DNA of 64,000 nt from Candidatus Hebobacterum abditum (lineage in GTDB: Bacteria > Armatimonadota > Hebobacteria > Hebobacterales > Hebobacteraceae). Within the stretch, counting starts at the first letter, position 1. Each line of letters begins with the position of its first letter. The translations under genes and the position numbers were made by a program. Positions 54,630-64,000 of this stretch are shown here, in pieces. The notes beneath the pieces are model-generated. The model saw only the letters and a list, made by a program, of their open reading frames with translations, had not been told where the DNA came from and did no database searches. The stretch is from the NCBI GenBank assembly GCA_029821875.1, contig JALGXW010000009.1, positions 41,423-105,422 on the forward strand, written 5' to 3'.

Positions 54630-56803
54630 TCTTCGACATCCCGCTGCTCTACGGGGCTCTGCTCGGCCTGTCGCTCTTCAACACGGTTGTGCTGCTGTGG
54701 CTCGGTCTGACTGTCTTGCTGAACGCGGCGCGCCGCACAGCGGCAATCTGGCTCGTGGGCGGCGGCCTGGTGGCAGCGGCTGTCTTCTTCGTAAGCCACA
54801 CCTTCATCGTCTGGTATAGCGCAACCACCCTCCGGCCGTCACTCAATGCCTGGTGGTCGCTCGGCTGGCTCGGGCTCGTCTTCGCACCCTACGCCTGGTA
54901 TATCGCGATGCTCTGGCACACCGGCTACTGGGAGGAGGCCCGTTCGGGGTTCAGTCGGAGGCACCGTCCAGCGTTGGTGTTCGCCACGCTCCTTGCAGTC
55001 GCACTTCTGGCGGTGGTCGCCGTAGGCAAACCCATTCCCTCGTCGATGCGACTCAGCGGCCTCTACTTCTTCACGGCACCGCTTCTCTTCGGCCTTCCAC
55101 TGCTGCTGCTTCTCTATCCGCTCTTCGTTCTGGTCTGTGTGCTCTTCTCGCTGAGCGCGCTGCGCCGGCCTGGGCCCATCTCCCGCGCGCTCGCCGCTCC
55201 CGCCCGCAGGCGGGCGCGGCCCTGGCTGATTGCCGCCTCCGTGTCGGTGCTGATCGTCAGCCTGCTGATGATCGACGTCATGATCTTCCTCGTCCTCTAC
55301 GCGCGGGGACGGTACCTGGAGGTGTTGCTGGACCAGCCGGTCATCGAGGCCTTCTGGCTCGACTTGGCGGTGAGTCTACCGATAACGGCAGCCGTCGTGC
55401 TCCTCGGCCAGGCCGTCGTCGCGTACGAAGTCTTCGCGGGGAGGGCCCTGCCGAGGAGGGGCCTGCGACGCCAGTGGCATCTCGTGCTGCTGCTCGCGCT
55501 GCTCTCCAGCGCGACCGTTGGTGTTACCTTGGCCCTGGGCGCGAATCCGATGTTCACCATCGTGGTGCTGGTCGTACTCGCGGCGTCGAGCTACGCCGTG
55601 CTCGGCTGGCGATCCTACGCCGAGCGGCAGGCGCAGGCAGACGAGCTACGCTTGCTTGTATCCAGCGAGCATGCCTTCGATGCATTGCTCAGTCCACCCA
55701 CCAGCGAGACGTCGGGATCCCCAGGGCCGTTCGTCGCCCTCTGCCGAGATGTGCTCGGCGCGCAGTGTGCCTATCTACTGCCGACTCGACTGCTCTCATC
55801 TCTCGTTGGCGGCCCATTGAGCTACCCGCCAGAACGAACCGCGGATTTCGGCATCGACGATGACCTCGCCCAGCGCATCGAGCCGGGATCTATGATCCTA
55901 GCGGTGCCTCCCGAGCGCTACGGCGGCGCCGCCTGTGCCGTTCCCCTCTGGAACCCCCGCGGCTTGGCCGGCGTTCTCTTGCTTGGCGCAAAGAGCGGTG
56001 GTGGGCTCTACTCCCAGGAGGAGATAGAGATTGCGCGCGCGGCCGGCGAGCGGCTCCTGGACACGATCGCTGTGCTCGGCCTCGCACAGCGCCTTCTGTC
56101 TCTCCAGCGAGAGCGGTTCATTCAGACCCAGGTGCTCGACAGCCAGTCCCGCCGTGCGCTGCACGACGAGGTCCTCCCAAGCCTCCACGCCGCCATGCTG
56201 GGTCTTCGCTCCTCACCCGGAGGTGGACCCCAGACGACTGAGGTGGTTGCACAACTTGCCGAGGTGCACCAACGCCTATCGGCTCTGCTGCGCGAGATGC
56301 CCATAGGGCGCGCCTCACGGGTGGCCGACCTCGGGCTCTTTGGGGCGCTCCGCGATGCGGTGGAGACGGAGTTCGCCCGCAGCTTCGACGGAGTGGTGTG
56401 GAACGTCGATGAAGAGGCGGCCGAGCAGGCCTCCTCCCTTCCGACGCTTACGGCCGATGTAGTCTTCTACGCGGCCAAGGAGGTCGTCCGCAACGCCGCC
56501 CGCCATGGCCGCGGCGGGGAGCCCTCGCGCCCGCTCCGGCTGCGACTCGGGGCGGCCTGGCTAGACGGCCTTCACCTCTCTATCGAGGACGACGGAGTCG
56601 GCATCGCCTCGACAGAGCCGGCGGATTCCCAGAGCCACGGCCTCGCTCTGCACAGCACCATGCTCGCCGTCATTGGCGGCTCCCTGGCGACGGGCCGCGA
56701 CGCGGGGAGGGGGACAAGAGTGACCATCTCTGTCCCAGCAGAGGCCTGGAGTGAGGACCTGCCAGGCGACGACCCGCCTCCGCTTCAGGGATCATCACCT
56801 TGA
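54626..56803 (+). CDS. Membrane sensor histidine kinase (HisKA_3/NarL-type)
   Basis: Multiple N-terminal TM segments; SRRALHDEVLPSLHAAMLGLR H-box; AAKEVVRNAARHGRG; IEDDGVGIA; GTG start overlapping upstream TGA (GTGA). Confidence 0.88.
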   Translation: MIFDIPLLYGALLGLSLFNTVVLLWLGLTVLLNAARRTAAIWLVGGGLVAAAVFFVSHTFIVWYSATTLRPSLNAWWSLGWLGLVFAPYAWYIAMLWHTGYWEEARSGFSRRHRPALVFATLLAVALLAVVAVGKPIPSSMRLSGLYFFTAPLLFGLPLLLLLYPLFVLVCVLFSLSALRRPGPISRALAAPARRRARPWLIAASVSVLIVSLLMIDVMIFLVLYARGRYLEVLLDQPVIEAFWLDLAVSLPITAAVVLLGQAVVAYEVFAGRALPRRGLRRQWHLVLLLALLSSATVGVTLALGANPMFTIVVLVVLAASSYAVLGWRSYAERQAQADELRLLVSSEHAFDALLSPPTSETSGSPGPFVALCRDVLGAQCAYLLPTRLLSSLVGGPLSYPPERTADFGIDDDLAQRIEPGSMILAVPPERYGGAACAVPLWNPRGLAGVLLLGAKSGGGLYSQEEIEIARAAGERLLDTIAVLGLAQRLLSLQRERFIQTQVLDSQSRRALHDEVLPSLHAAMLGLRSSPGGGPQTTEVVAQLAEVHQRLSALLREMPIGRASRVADLGLFGALRDAVETEFARSFDGVVWNVDEEAAEQASSLPTLTADVVFYAAKEVVRNAARHGRGGEPSRPLRLRLGAAWLDGLHLSIEDDGVGIASTEPADSQSHGLALHSTMLAVIGGSLATGRDAGRGTRVTISVPAEAWSEDLPGDDPPPLQGSSP

Positions 56804-57665
56804 GCGCCGCGGGCATGATGCTGATATCGACGGGCGTTCGGCCGGCCCGGTCGCCGTCGACGTGAACGAACACCGGCGGCTCCGACTCAATGAGCACACG
56901 CCGCGCCCGCAGGCGATCTACTCCGCGGGAGGCGCCGGGGCGGCCTCGCAGCACCCCGCAGACCTGACGAGCGACCTGGACCGCGGGGCCGCTCCGAAAG
57001 AACCACACGTCGAGCCACCCATCATCTACCACGGCCTGGGGCGCCACCCGCAGATGGTACGCGTAGTGCCGGGCGTTGGCGACGAGGACGAGCCACGCTT
57101 CGCCCTCCACGGCGGCGGCCTCGGTCGTGACGCGGAATCGCGTGGCCGGGTAGCGTGTCAGCAGACGTACGCCGCGACTCAATGCCGAATAGCCCAGCAT
57201 GTCCTTGTTCGCCGGCGGCAAGACAGTGTGGACGACCGCTCCGTCGAAGCCTGCTCCTGCCATCTGAGCGAAGGGCCGTCCGTTCGCCAGCCCTAGGTCG
57301 ATGCGGTGAGCCAGGCCGCCCAACGAGACCGTGACGGCCTCTGGCAGCGCGCGAGGGATGCCCAGCTCCCCTGCGAGCGCGTTGAGCGTTCCCGATGGCA
57401 CGATTCCCAGGGCGAATCCGGTGCCCGCGAGCGCGGGTAGCACGGCATTGATGGTGCCGTCGCCCCCGGCCGCGATAACCCTCGTGTCATCTGGCGACTC
57501 GCCCGCCAGTGCCTCTCGCAACCTGGCCTGCACCTTCTTCGTGGAGCATGCGGCCACTCGCTGCACGTGGACCCTTGCCTCTCGCAGGCAGCGGACAATG
57601 GCTGCCAACCTCGGCCGCCGTCGGCGGGACCCGGCAGCGGGATTCGCCACCACGAGGGCCTTCAT
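56670..57665 (-). CDS. Diacylglycerol kinase catalytic domain (lipid kinase) family
   Basis: MKALVVANPAAGSRRRRPRLAAI; VIAAGGDGTINAVLPALAGTGFALGIVPSGTLNALAGELGIP. Start ATG overlaps stop of 57665-59149. Confidence 0.93.
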   Translation of the reverse strand: MKALVVANPAAGSRRRRPRLAAIVRCLREARVHVQRVAACSTKKVQARLREALAGESPDDTRVIAAGGDGTINAVLPALAGTGFALGIVPSGTLNALAGELGIPRALPEAVTVSLGGLAHRIDLGLANGRPFAQMAGAGFDGAVVHTVLPPANKDMLGYSALSRGVRLLTRYPATRFRVTTEAAAVEGEAWLVLVANARHYAYHLRVAPQAVVDDGWLDVWFFRSGPAVQVARQVCGVLRGRPGASRGVDRLRARRVLIESEPPVFVHVDGDRAGRTPVDISIMPAALKVMIPEAEAGRRLAGPHSRPLLGQRWSLLSPSPRRGPSPGSRQ

Positions 57666-59149
57666 CAGAGCTGCCCCCTGTGGACCTGGGACAGCGCCTC
57701 TTGTACTGGGCGCGGAGGGAGGGCCTCGGCGGGCACGACCTGTCGCCTGTGCCCCTCCACTGGCCGACGGCCGTTGCGGCTCCTGATCGGCCCACCCGAT
57801 GCTGCAAGCACTCCTGTGAGCAATGGCGAGAAGCGGCCGACTTGCCCAGAGCGGATGATCAGGTCCCACAGCGCCTCGAACCTGCCCCATCCGGCGGTGT
57901 ACACGCAGTGGCGAAGCTGGTCGCGCAGCCGTGCATGGGTCGCTGCGCTCTTCAGAATGGAGCCCCAGCCATAGAAGTCGCGGTGGGCACGCAGACGTCC
58001 GGCCTTGAGTTGCGCGGCCGACATCCGCGCAGGTTGGAACACGACATGAGCCGTGTCGTACAGGTCCCAATTCCGCGTGAGAATACGATCCTCGGCCGCC
58101 ATCCGCTGGTAGAGACGTGTGCCCGGGTACGGCGTGAGGATGTGGAAGGTGGCCGTCTCGATGCCCTGGGCGAGCGCCCACTCCACCGTGCGCTCGAAGA
58201 CGCTTTCGTCATCGTCATCCAGGCCGAAGACGAAGGTGGCATTCACCATCACTCCGGCGTCGTGGAAACGGCGCACGGCCTCCTCGTAATCACACTTCAG
58301 ATTCTGGTGCTTCCGGTAGTCGGCGAGGTTCCTGTCGCTGATCGTCTCGAATCCCACCAGCAGTGTCCGCAGCCCCGACGCGACGGCGCGATTCAGCAGA
58401 TCTGTGCGAAGAGCTGAGTCCACTGTCGCGGCAGACTGCCAAGTTCGGCCCATTCCCTTCATGCCCCCGAAGAGGGCCCGCGCAAACTCCTCACTTCCGA
58501 GGATGTGGTCGTCCAAGAAGTACAGGTGGCGGCCGGGGAGACGTTCGATCTCCGCCATAGCCTGATCCACGGTCTGCGTGTAGAACGCCTTGCCTCCACG
58601 GAAGAAGCTGGAGTTCGAGCAGAAGTCGCAGCAGTGGGGGCAGCCGCGTGAGACCACGAGGGCGTTGGGCGCCAGGTAGAGGTGCGTCTTGATCAAGTCT
58701 CGACGGGCCGGTGGCTGGTCGGCGAGACAGCGGACCTGGGAGCGATAGACCCTTCTCGGCCGGCGAGCCCTGAAGTCGCCGAGGAACCGCGGCCATGCCT
58801 CTTCCGCCGGCCCGAGAAACACTGTGTCCGCGTGCCGGAGTGCTTCCACTGGCATTGCGGTCGCGTGAAGGCCGCCCAGACAGACATGGACTCCTCTCCT
58901 GCGGTAATGATCGGCTATCTCGTATGCGCGGCGAGCCCCGGACACAGACACTGAGATGCCGACGAGATCCGGGCTATCATCTGCCTCGAGTGGCTCGACG
59001 TTCTCATCCTCGATCCAGACCTCGTCATCTGCGCGCACGTACCCGGCCAGTGTCGCGAGCCCGATGGGAGGCCACAGCGAGTAGTTGATCTTGCGCCGGG
59101 GCTCTCCCTGTGACCGCGTGAACCGCGGGAGAACGAGCTTCACCCTCAT
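57665..59149 (-). CDS. B12-binding domain radical SAM protein (paralogue of 52270-53721)
   Basis: PPIGLATLAGYVRADDEV; GVHVCLGGLHATAMPVEALRHADTVFLGPAEEAWPRFLGDF; SRGCPHCCDFCSNS; LLVGFETISDRN. Confidence 0.92.
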   Translation of the reverse strand: MRVKLVLPRFTRSQGEPRRKINYSLWPPIGLATLAGYVRADDEVWIEDENVEPLEADDSPDLVGISVSVSGARRAYEIADHYRRRGVHVCLGGLHATAMPVEALRHADTVFLGPAEEAWPRFLGDFRARRPRRVYRSQVRCLADQPPARRDLIKTHLYLAPNALVVSRGCPHCCDFCSNSSFFRGGKAFYTQTVDQAMAEIERLPGRHLYFLDDHILGSEEFARALFGGMKGMGRTWQSAATVDSALRTDLLNRAVASGLRTLLVGFETISDRNLADYRKHQNLKCDYEEAVRRFHDAGVMVNATFVFGLDDDDESVFERTVEWALAQGIETATFHILTPYPGTRLYQRMAAEDRILTRNWDLYDTAHVVFQPARMSAAQLKAGRLRAHRDFYGWGSILKSAATHARLRDQLRHCVYTAGWGRFEALWDLIIRSGQVGRFSPLLTGVLAASGGPIRSRNGRRPVEGHRRQVVPAEALPPRPVQEALSQVHRGQL

Positions 59150-59365
59150 GGCAGTTTACCTCCATCTCAGGATGTGGTTGGTCGGTTGGCCGCCATGTTA
59201 GGTTTGAGGGCCGATTCTGCCGACCCACCGGGTGCGCGCCGGCGCGCACCCGAGTGCGCGGGGGCCCCTCCCGGCAGGAGCGCCTCGGGGGAAGCCGAAC
59301 TTCGGTCGGCAGAGCCGTTGCTGTGATCAACCACGCGAGACGGAGCGCGCAGGAGAGTCGGTGCA

Positions 59366-60382
59366 ATGAGACAGGCCGTGATGACGTCGCCCGGGAAGAT
59401 CGAGTTTCGCGAGGCCGCGGAGCCGCGGGTGAGCCCGGGCCAAGTATTACTGCGGGTCAAGCAGATTGGGGTGTGCGGAAGCGACGTGCATGTCTACCAT
59501 GGCAAGCACCCCTTCACGTCCTATCCGATCGTGCAGGGGCACGAGTTCTCGGCCGTCGTCGAGGGCCTCGGCGAGGGCGTGGATGGAATCGAGATCGGCT
59601 CAAAGGCCACCGCACGCCCCCAGGTCGTCTGCGGTGAGTGTCGGCCGTGCCGCCGCGGCGACTACCACATCTGCGACCACCTGAAGGTGCAGGGCTTCCA
59701 GGCGCCGGGCGTCGCGCAGGATCTCTTCGTCACTGAGGCGGAGAAGGTGGTCGTGCTGCCGGATAGCTTTACACACGTCCAGGGCGCGCTGGTCGAGCCG
59801 GCCGCCGTGGCCGTCCATGCGAGCGGCTGGGCAGGGGAGCTGAGCGGGAAGAACGTCGTGGTGACGGGCGCCGGTCCCATCGGCAATCTCGTCGCGCAGA
59901 TGTGCCGCTGCCGGGGGGCGCACGTTCTCATCACAGACCTGAGCGAGTTCCGGCTTGACAGGGCGCGGGAGTGCGGCCTCGAGGCGACATCAAATGCCGC
60001 GGAAGAGGCGCTGCCAGAGGCCTCGCGGCGGGCCTTCGGAAACGACGGCTTCGACGTCGCCTTCGAGTGCGCGGGGGCGGAAGCCAGTGTCTCGGCGGCG
60101 ATCGACGCGGTGAACAAGGGCGGGTCGATCGTCATCGTCGCGGTCTTCCAGGAGAAGCCGCCGGTGGACCTGGCTGTCATCGGGGACCGGGAGCTGCATC
60201 TGCTCGGGACGCTGATGTACCAGCACGGCGATTACGAGGAAGCTGTCCGACACATCGCCGCTGGCGACATCTGCACGGCGCCGCTCGACTCGAAGCACTT
60301 CCCCTTCCAGCAGTACCTCGATGCATACCGCTACATAGAGGATCAGGGGGCCGACTGCCTTAAGGTCTTCATCGACCTCTGA
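59366..60382 (+). CDS. Zinc-dependent alcohol dehydrogenase (sorbitol/L-gulonate dehydrogenase-like)
   Basis: GVCGSDVHVYHGKHPFTSYPIVQGHEFSAVVEGLGEGVDGI; CGECRPCRRGDYHICDHL; VVVTGAGPIGNLVAQMC. Confidence 0.9.
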   Translation: MRQAVMTSPGKIEFREAAEPRVSPGQVLLRVKQIGVCGSDVHVYHGKHPFTSYPIVQGHEFSAVVEGLGEGVDGIEIGSKATARPQVVCGECRPCRRGDYHICDHLKVQGFQAPGVAQDLFVTEAEKVVVLPDSFTHVQGALVEPAAVAVHASGWAGELSGKNVVVTGAGPIGNLVAQMCRCRGAHVLITDLSEFRLDRARECGLEATSNAAEEALPEASRRAFGNDGFDVAFECAGAEASVSAAIDAVNKGGSIVIVAVFQEKPPVDLAVIGDRELHLLGTLMYQHGDYEEAVRHIAAGDICTAPLDSKHFPFQQYLDAYRYIEDQGADCLKVFIDL

Positions 60383-60448
60383 GATGACCTCGGCCGATGC
60401 GGGGGCCGCCGGCCGCGCGGTTCCGCGTTCTCAGCCTCCGCAGAGGGG

Positions 60449-61339
60449 CTAGTCCGTGGCCCCGGCGAGGGCCTCGAAGCCGCCGACGATGTCGAGCAGC
60501 TCGGCCGTGATCGAGACCTGCCGCTGCCGGTGGAACTGACTCCGCAGCTCTTGGACTCGCTCCTCGATGTTCCGTTCGGCCGCCTGCATTGAGGCCAGGC
60601 GGCTTGCGTTCTCCGCGGCGAGGGACTCGACGACCGACCGATAGATGGATACGAGAAGATGCTGGCGAATGAGGGCCGAGAAGAGCGTGTCCCAGTCCAC
60701 GGTGAACATCGGGAGTGTCCTGCCGCCCCATCTCCGCTCCTTCAGATCGCCGAGCCAGCGGACATCCACTGGCAGTAGTTGGCGTGTGTGTGGACCGTAG
60801 CTGGCACGTGATGTCGGTCGGTTGTGGTATACGAGGAGGCTGTCGACGCCCAGCTCGTCGTGCCACTGGTCGATCTGCAGCAGAACGTCTTCGACTAAGG
60901 GGCAGATCCCAGAGAGCGAGGCGGGGACCGAAAACACTTCGTCGAGCTGGACGCCAGCTTGCTCGAGGGGGAATGTGACGCGAAGCCCGATGGCGAGGAT
61001 GACCTGGCGCTCTCGCCGTGCGCCAAGCCGGCCGAGATCGCGTGCTGCGTACTCGGAGATGTCTTCATTGAACTGGCCGCACATGCTCTGGTCCGACCCG
61101 ATGACGGCTGCCGCCACCAGCTCGCCCTCCGTCTGCTGGGTTAGCCTGAGCTCCTCCGGTCCATGGCGCAGGGCAATCTGGAGGCCGAGTTCGACGGCCC
61201 GGTGATAGTCAGCAAGGGAGTCCACGGCATCCTGGAAGTGACGGATGCTGATGGCCGCGAGGCCCTTCATGGTCTTGACGACAGACCTGAGATTCTCGGC
61301 CGTGCCAATCCTCGCGCGCAGCTCTTCCAGGGTCTCCAC
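60449..61339 (-). CDS. atpG: F-type (N-type) ATPase gamma subunit
   Basis: LEELRARIGTAENLRSVVKTMKGLAAISIRHFQDAV; C-terminal ENASRLASMQAAERNIEERVQELRSQFHRQRQVSITAELLDIVGG. Confidence 0.92.
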   Translation of the reverse strand: METLEELRARIGTAENLRSVVKTMKGLAAISIRHFQDAVDSLADYHRAVELGLQIALRHGPEELRLTQQTEGELVAAAVIGSDQSMCGQFNEDISEYAARDLGRLGARRERQVILAIGLRVTFPLEQAGVQLDEVFSVPASLSGICPLVEDVLLQIDQWHDELGVDSLLVYHNRPTSRASYGPHTRQLLPVDVRWLGDLKERRWGGRTLPMFTVDWDTLFSALIRQHLLVSIYRSVVESLAAENASRLASMQAAERNIEERVQELRSQFHRQRQVSITAELLDIVGGFEALAGATD

Positions 61340-61342
61340 AGA

Positions 61343-62875
61343 TCACTCCCTCCGAAGCGGCGAGACGGCCTGTTTCGCCGCCTCAAGGAGGCGTGTGCGG
61401 TCCTCGTCCGATAGGTCGTCACCGGCGTGGATCTTCGCGACAATCTCGGGCAGGTCGTGCCTGAGGGCGCGGCGCACGCGCCTCTCCGCTTCGGCCACCC
61501 GCTCGACGTCGAGCTCATCGAAGAGCCCCTGGGTGACGGCGAGCAACACAGCCGTCTGCTCCGCGGGCGACATGGGCTCGTACTGGGGCTGCTTGAGCGC
61601 TTCGCGGATCCTGCGGCCCCGTTCCAGGGTTCGGGCTGTCTCTTCGTCGAGTCTCGTGCCAAACCGGGAGAAGGCTTCGAGCTCCTCGAACTGCGAGTAG
61701 GTGAGCCGTAGGTCGCTGGACACCTTCCGATAGGGAGGGAGCTGGGCTCGGCCGCCGACGCGGGAGACGGAGCGGCCAACGTCGATGGCCGGGAGGAGGC
61801 CCTTCTGCTGCAGCTGCGGCGAAAGGTAGATCTGGCCGTCGGTGATGGAGATGAGATTCGTAGGGATGTAGGCGGAGATGTTCTGGGCCTCCGTCTGGAC
61901 GATGGGAAGTGCCGTCAGGGAGCCCCCTCCGCGATCGTCTCTGAGGTTCGTCGCCCGCTCGAGCAGGTGGGAGTGGATGTAGAAGATATCCCCGGGGTAG
62001 GCCTCCCGCCCGGGTGGCCGGCGGAGGAGGAGGGAGAGCTCGCGGTAGGCGCGGGCGTGTCGCGTGAGGTCGTCGTAGACGATGAGGACGTCGCGCCCCT
62101 GGCCCACGAAGTACTCGGCGATGCTCGTCGCGGCATAGGGGGCGACGTACTGGAGGCCGGGCGGATCATCTCCGGTGGTGACGACGACGGCGGTGTAACG
62201 GAGTGCTTCGCTCTCCCGCAGATCCGCGACGACCTTGGCTACGGCCGAGGTGCGCTGGCCGATAGCGCAGTAGACACACATTAGCCCGTAGTTCTTCTGA
62301 TTGATGATTGCATCGATGGCGAGCGCGGTCTTCCCGGTCTGACGGTCTCCGAGGATGAGCTCGCGCTGGCCCCGGCCGATCGGGATGAGGGCATCGACGG
62401 CTTTGATGCCGGTCTGGAGAGGGACGCTCACCGGCTCGCGCTCCATCATGCGCGGGGCCGGCTGCTCGACGTGGCGCCGCCGGGTGCCGCGGAGGGGGCC
62501 GTGGTCGTCGAGCGGTCGGCCCAGGGCGTCCACGACACGGCCGAGCAGCGCCTCGCCGACGGGGACGTCGAGCAGCCTATGCGTGCGCCGCACTTCGGCA
62601 CCCGCCCCCACGTGCTCGCTGTCGCCCAGGAGAACCACGCCGACCTCCTCGGGGTCGAGATTGAAGGCGAGGCCGAGCACGTCTCCGGGGAAGAGGATCA
62701 ACTCCTCGGCGCGCACCGAGGGGAGGCCGGAGACGCCGGCGATTCCCTTGCTGACATGGGTGACGATGCCTATCTCTCGAGTGGCAAGCCGGGCCAGGTC
62801 CCCGTCGAGGGCGCGCTCGATGGCACTCGCCGTCTCCTCCGTCACCGCTCTCAAGGGATGGCTGTCAGTCGCCAT
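61343..62875 (-). CDS. atpA: F-type (N-type) ATPase alpha subunit
   Basis: [76 protein letters not shown] 62875. Confidence 0.95.
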   Translation of the reverse strand: MATDSHPLRAVTEETASAIERALDGDLARLATREIGIVTHVSKGIAGVSGLPSVRAEELILFPGDVLGLAFNLDPEEVGVVLLGDSEHVGAGAEVRRTHRLLDVPVGEALLGRVVDALGRPLDDHGPLRGTRRRHVEQPAPRMMEREPVSVPLQTGIKAVDALIPIGRGQRELILGDRQTGKTALAIDAIINQKNYGLMCVYCAIGQRTSAVAKVVADLRESEALRYTAVVVTTGDDPPGLQYVAPYAATSIAEYFVGQGRDVLIVYDDLTRHARAYRELSLLLRRPPGREAYPGDIFYIHSHLLERATNLRDDRGGGSLTALPIVQTEAQNISAYIPTNLISITDGQIYLSPQLQQKGLLPAIDVGRSVSRVGGRAQLPPYRKVSSDLRLTYSQFEELEAFSRFGTRLDEETARTLERGRRIREALKQPQYEPMSPAEQTAVLLAVTQGLFDELDVERVAEAERRVRRALRHDLPEIVAKIHAGDDLSDEDRTRLLEAAKQAVSPLRRE

Positions 62876-63529
62876 TGCCTTCGCCGGTCTCCACCGAGAG
62901 GGCCTGGGATAGCCCCTCGCTGAGGGCATCGAGATACTCGTCCACGCTCCAGGCGAGCTTGTACCCCCCGGCCCTGAGCTCAATGCCGCAGATCAGGTCC
63001 TGCGAGCTGTGGAACTGGACCTCTGAGGCGTCGGAGAACTCGTCTCGTACGGCAGCCTCCACCTGCCGACGGGCGCCGTCGGGGAGATCGAAGGCAGTGA
63101 AGACAGTCACCACCTCGGCGTGCTCGACGGCTCGGGACATGGGGTCACGCTCGTCGTCGTCCAGCGCATGTCGCTGAGGAAGGAGTGCTGCTCGCGGCGC
63201 AGCGAGTCGCGCCACCTGGAGCGCAGGTCATCGACTTCCTCTCGCGCCTCCTGGATCATCTCGCCGCGCCTACGTTCCGCCTCCTCGCGCGCCTCCCTGA
63301 GGAGCTGAGACCGCTTATCATCGAGCTCCTCCCGCTCCTCCCGATAGGAGCGCGCTTCCTCCTTGGCCTCGCGCTCGCGCTCCTCGGCCTCTCTGAGGCG
63401 CTGTGCGATCCTCTCCTCGCGCTGATCCATCGCCTTGACTATGGGCCCATAGAGGAATCGCTTGAGGAGCGCGATGAGGACGAGGAAGTTGACGATCTGG
63501 GCGATGACTGTGAACCAGTCTACTTGCAT
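62865..63529 (-). CDS. atpF: ATPase b subunit (N-type, b/delta-like), split over two overlapping frames (63107-63529 and 62865-63215)
   Basis: First frame: [50 protein letters not shown]...[12 protein letters not shown]. Continuation [44 protein letters not shown]... lies in the -1 frame. Confidence 0.75.
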
Positions 63530-63535
63530 CGGCCG

Positions 63536-63808
63536 CTACTTCCCTGAGACGAAGTGGTTCCAGAACGGGTTCGAGAAGATGATGATCATGGCGACCACGA
63601 AGCAGTAGATGGCGGTGGACTCGATCATGGCCAGGCCGACGAAGAGGGTCCTGGTGATGGTGTTGGATTCGTCGGGCTGCTGGGCGATGGAGGAGAGCGC
63701 GGACATGACCGCTCTCCCTTCGGCGAGGGCGGGGCCGATTGACCCCACAGCAATGGTGATCCCAGCCGTGATGATGGAGACCATCGCGGTTATCTCAGCG
63801 CCGGTCAT
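63536..63808 (-). CDS. atpE: ATPase c subunit
   Basis: AVGSIGPALAEGRAVMSALSSIAQQPDESNTITRTLFVGLAMIESTAIYCFVVAMIIIFSNPF. Confidence 0.95.
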   Translation of the reverse strand: MTGAEITAMVSIITAGITIAVGSIGPALAEGRAVMSALSSIAQQPDESNTITRTLFVGLAMIESTAIYCFVVAMIIIFSNPFWNHFVSGK

Positions 63809-64000
63809 CTAGGTTCCTCCTTGTGATTCGCGTTGCGTGGGTTCGGTTTCCTCGCGCTCGTGGCGGCGTCGGGTTGCAGAGGCGATGTAGACCATCGCGA
63901 GGACGGCGAAGATGTAGGCCTGGACGAGGCCGGTGAGCAGGCCGAGCGCGTTCATGATGATGGGGAAGAACAGCGGGGCGAGGGCGAGGAGGATGCCGAC
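63809..64000 (-). CDS. atpB: ATPase a subunit, C-terminal part (truncated by window end)
   Basis: Manual reverse translation: ...PIIMNALGLLTGLVQAYIFAVLAMVYIASATRRRHEREE...GGT*, TAG at 63811-63809. Confidence 0.85.
   Translation of the reverse strand, partial: VGILLALAPLFFPIIMNALGLLTGLVQAYIFAVLAMVYIASATRRRHEREETEPTQRESQGGT

Noticed and set aside
57666-58181. N-terminal extension of the lipid kinase ORF upstream of ATG 57665
   Set aside because: Alternative-frame reading of the B12-radical SAM gene; a clear DAGK start (MKALVVANPAAG) is at 57665.
1-64000. CRISPR array, prophage, transposon, rRNA or tRNA genes
   Set aside because: No regularly spaced repeats, cas or phage structural genes, transposase motifs or recognisable RNA genes seen by eye; a tRNAscan/Infernal run would be needed to exclude small RNAs.

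Overview
High-GC (about 63-65% by eye) bacterial chromosomal window, densely coding. I saw no rRNA, tRNA, CRISPR array or transposase. Main blocks: (1) about 1-20.6 kb, a carbohydrate/uronate-type catabolic region. It holds three paralogous polytopic membrane proteins that I recognise as DUF6785/DUF6784-like (one truncated by the window edge), two GH4 enzymes with different catalytic motifs, a LacI regulator, two TIM-barrel/trimerisation-type hydrolase-like proteins, a D-lyxose isomerase-like protein, an amidohydrolase, an alcohol dehydrogenase and an H-X9-DG-type pseudopilin. Near-identical LacI-type 14-mers sit upstream of several of these genes. (2) 21-31 kb: acetyl-CoA synthetase, non-pyrrolysine MttB-family protein, amidohydrolase, VIT/VWA protein, UroD-family protein and MBL hydrolase, with decayed gene fragments between them. 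(3) 31.8-38.5 kb: CHASE2-adenylate/guanylate cyclase, overlapping a FecR-TPR-outer-membrane-barrel fusion, then a lipoprotein. (4) 38.9-51.6 kb: signalling proteins, sugar isomerases, MFS transporter, GH3, an uncharacterised glycyl radical enzyme with its activase, and a sulfatase-like protein with Thr at the formylglycine position. (5) 51.7-59.1 kb: two paralogous B12-binding radical SAM proteins flanking a two-component system and a lipid kinase, with coupled or overlapping junctions. (6) 59.4-64 kb: Zn-alcohol dehydrogenase and the 3' part of an N-type ATPase operon (B-E-F-A-G), in which the b subunit is split by a frameshift. All family calls come from reading motifs in the supplied translations; no database search was run.
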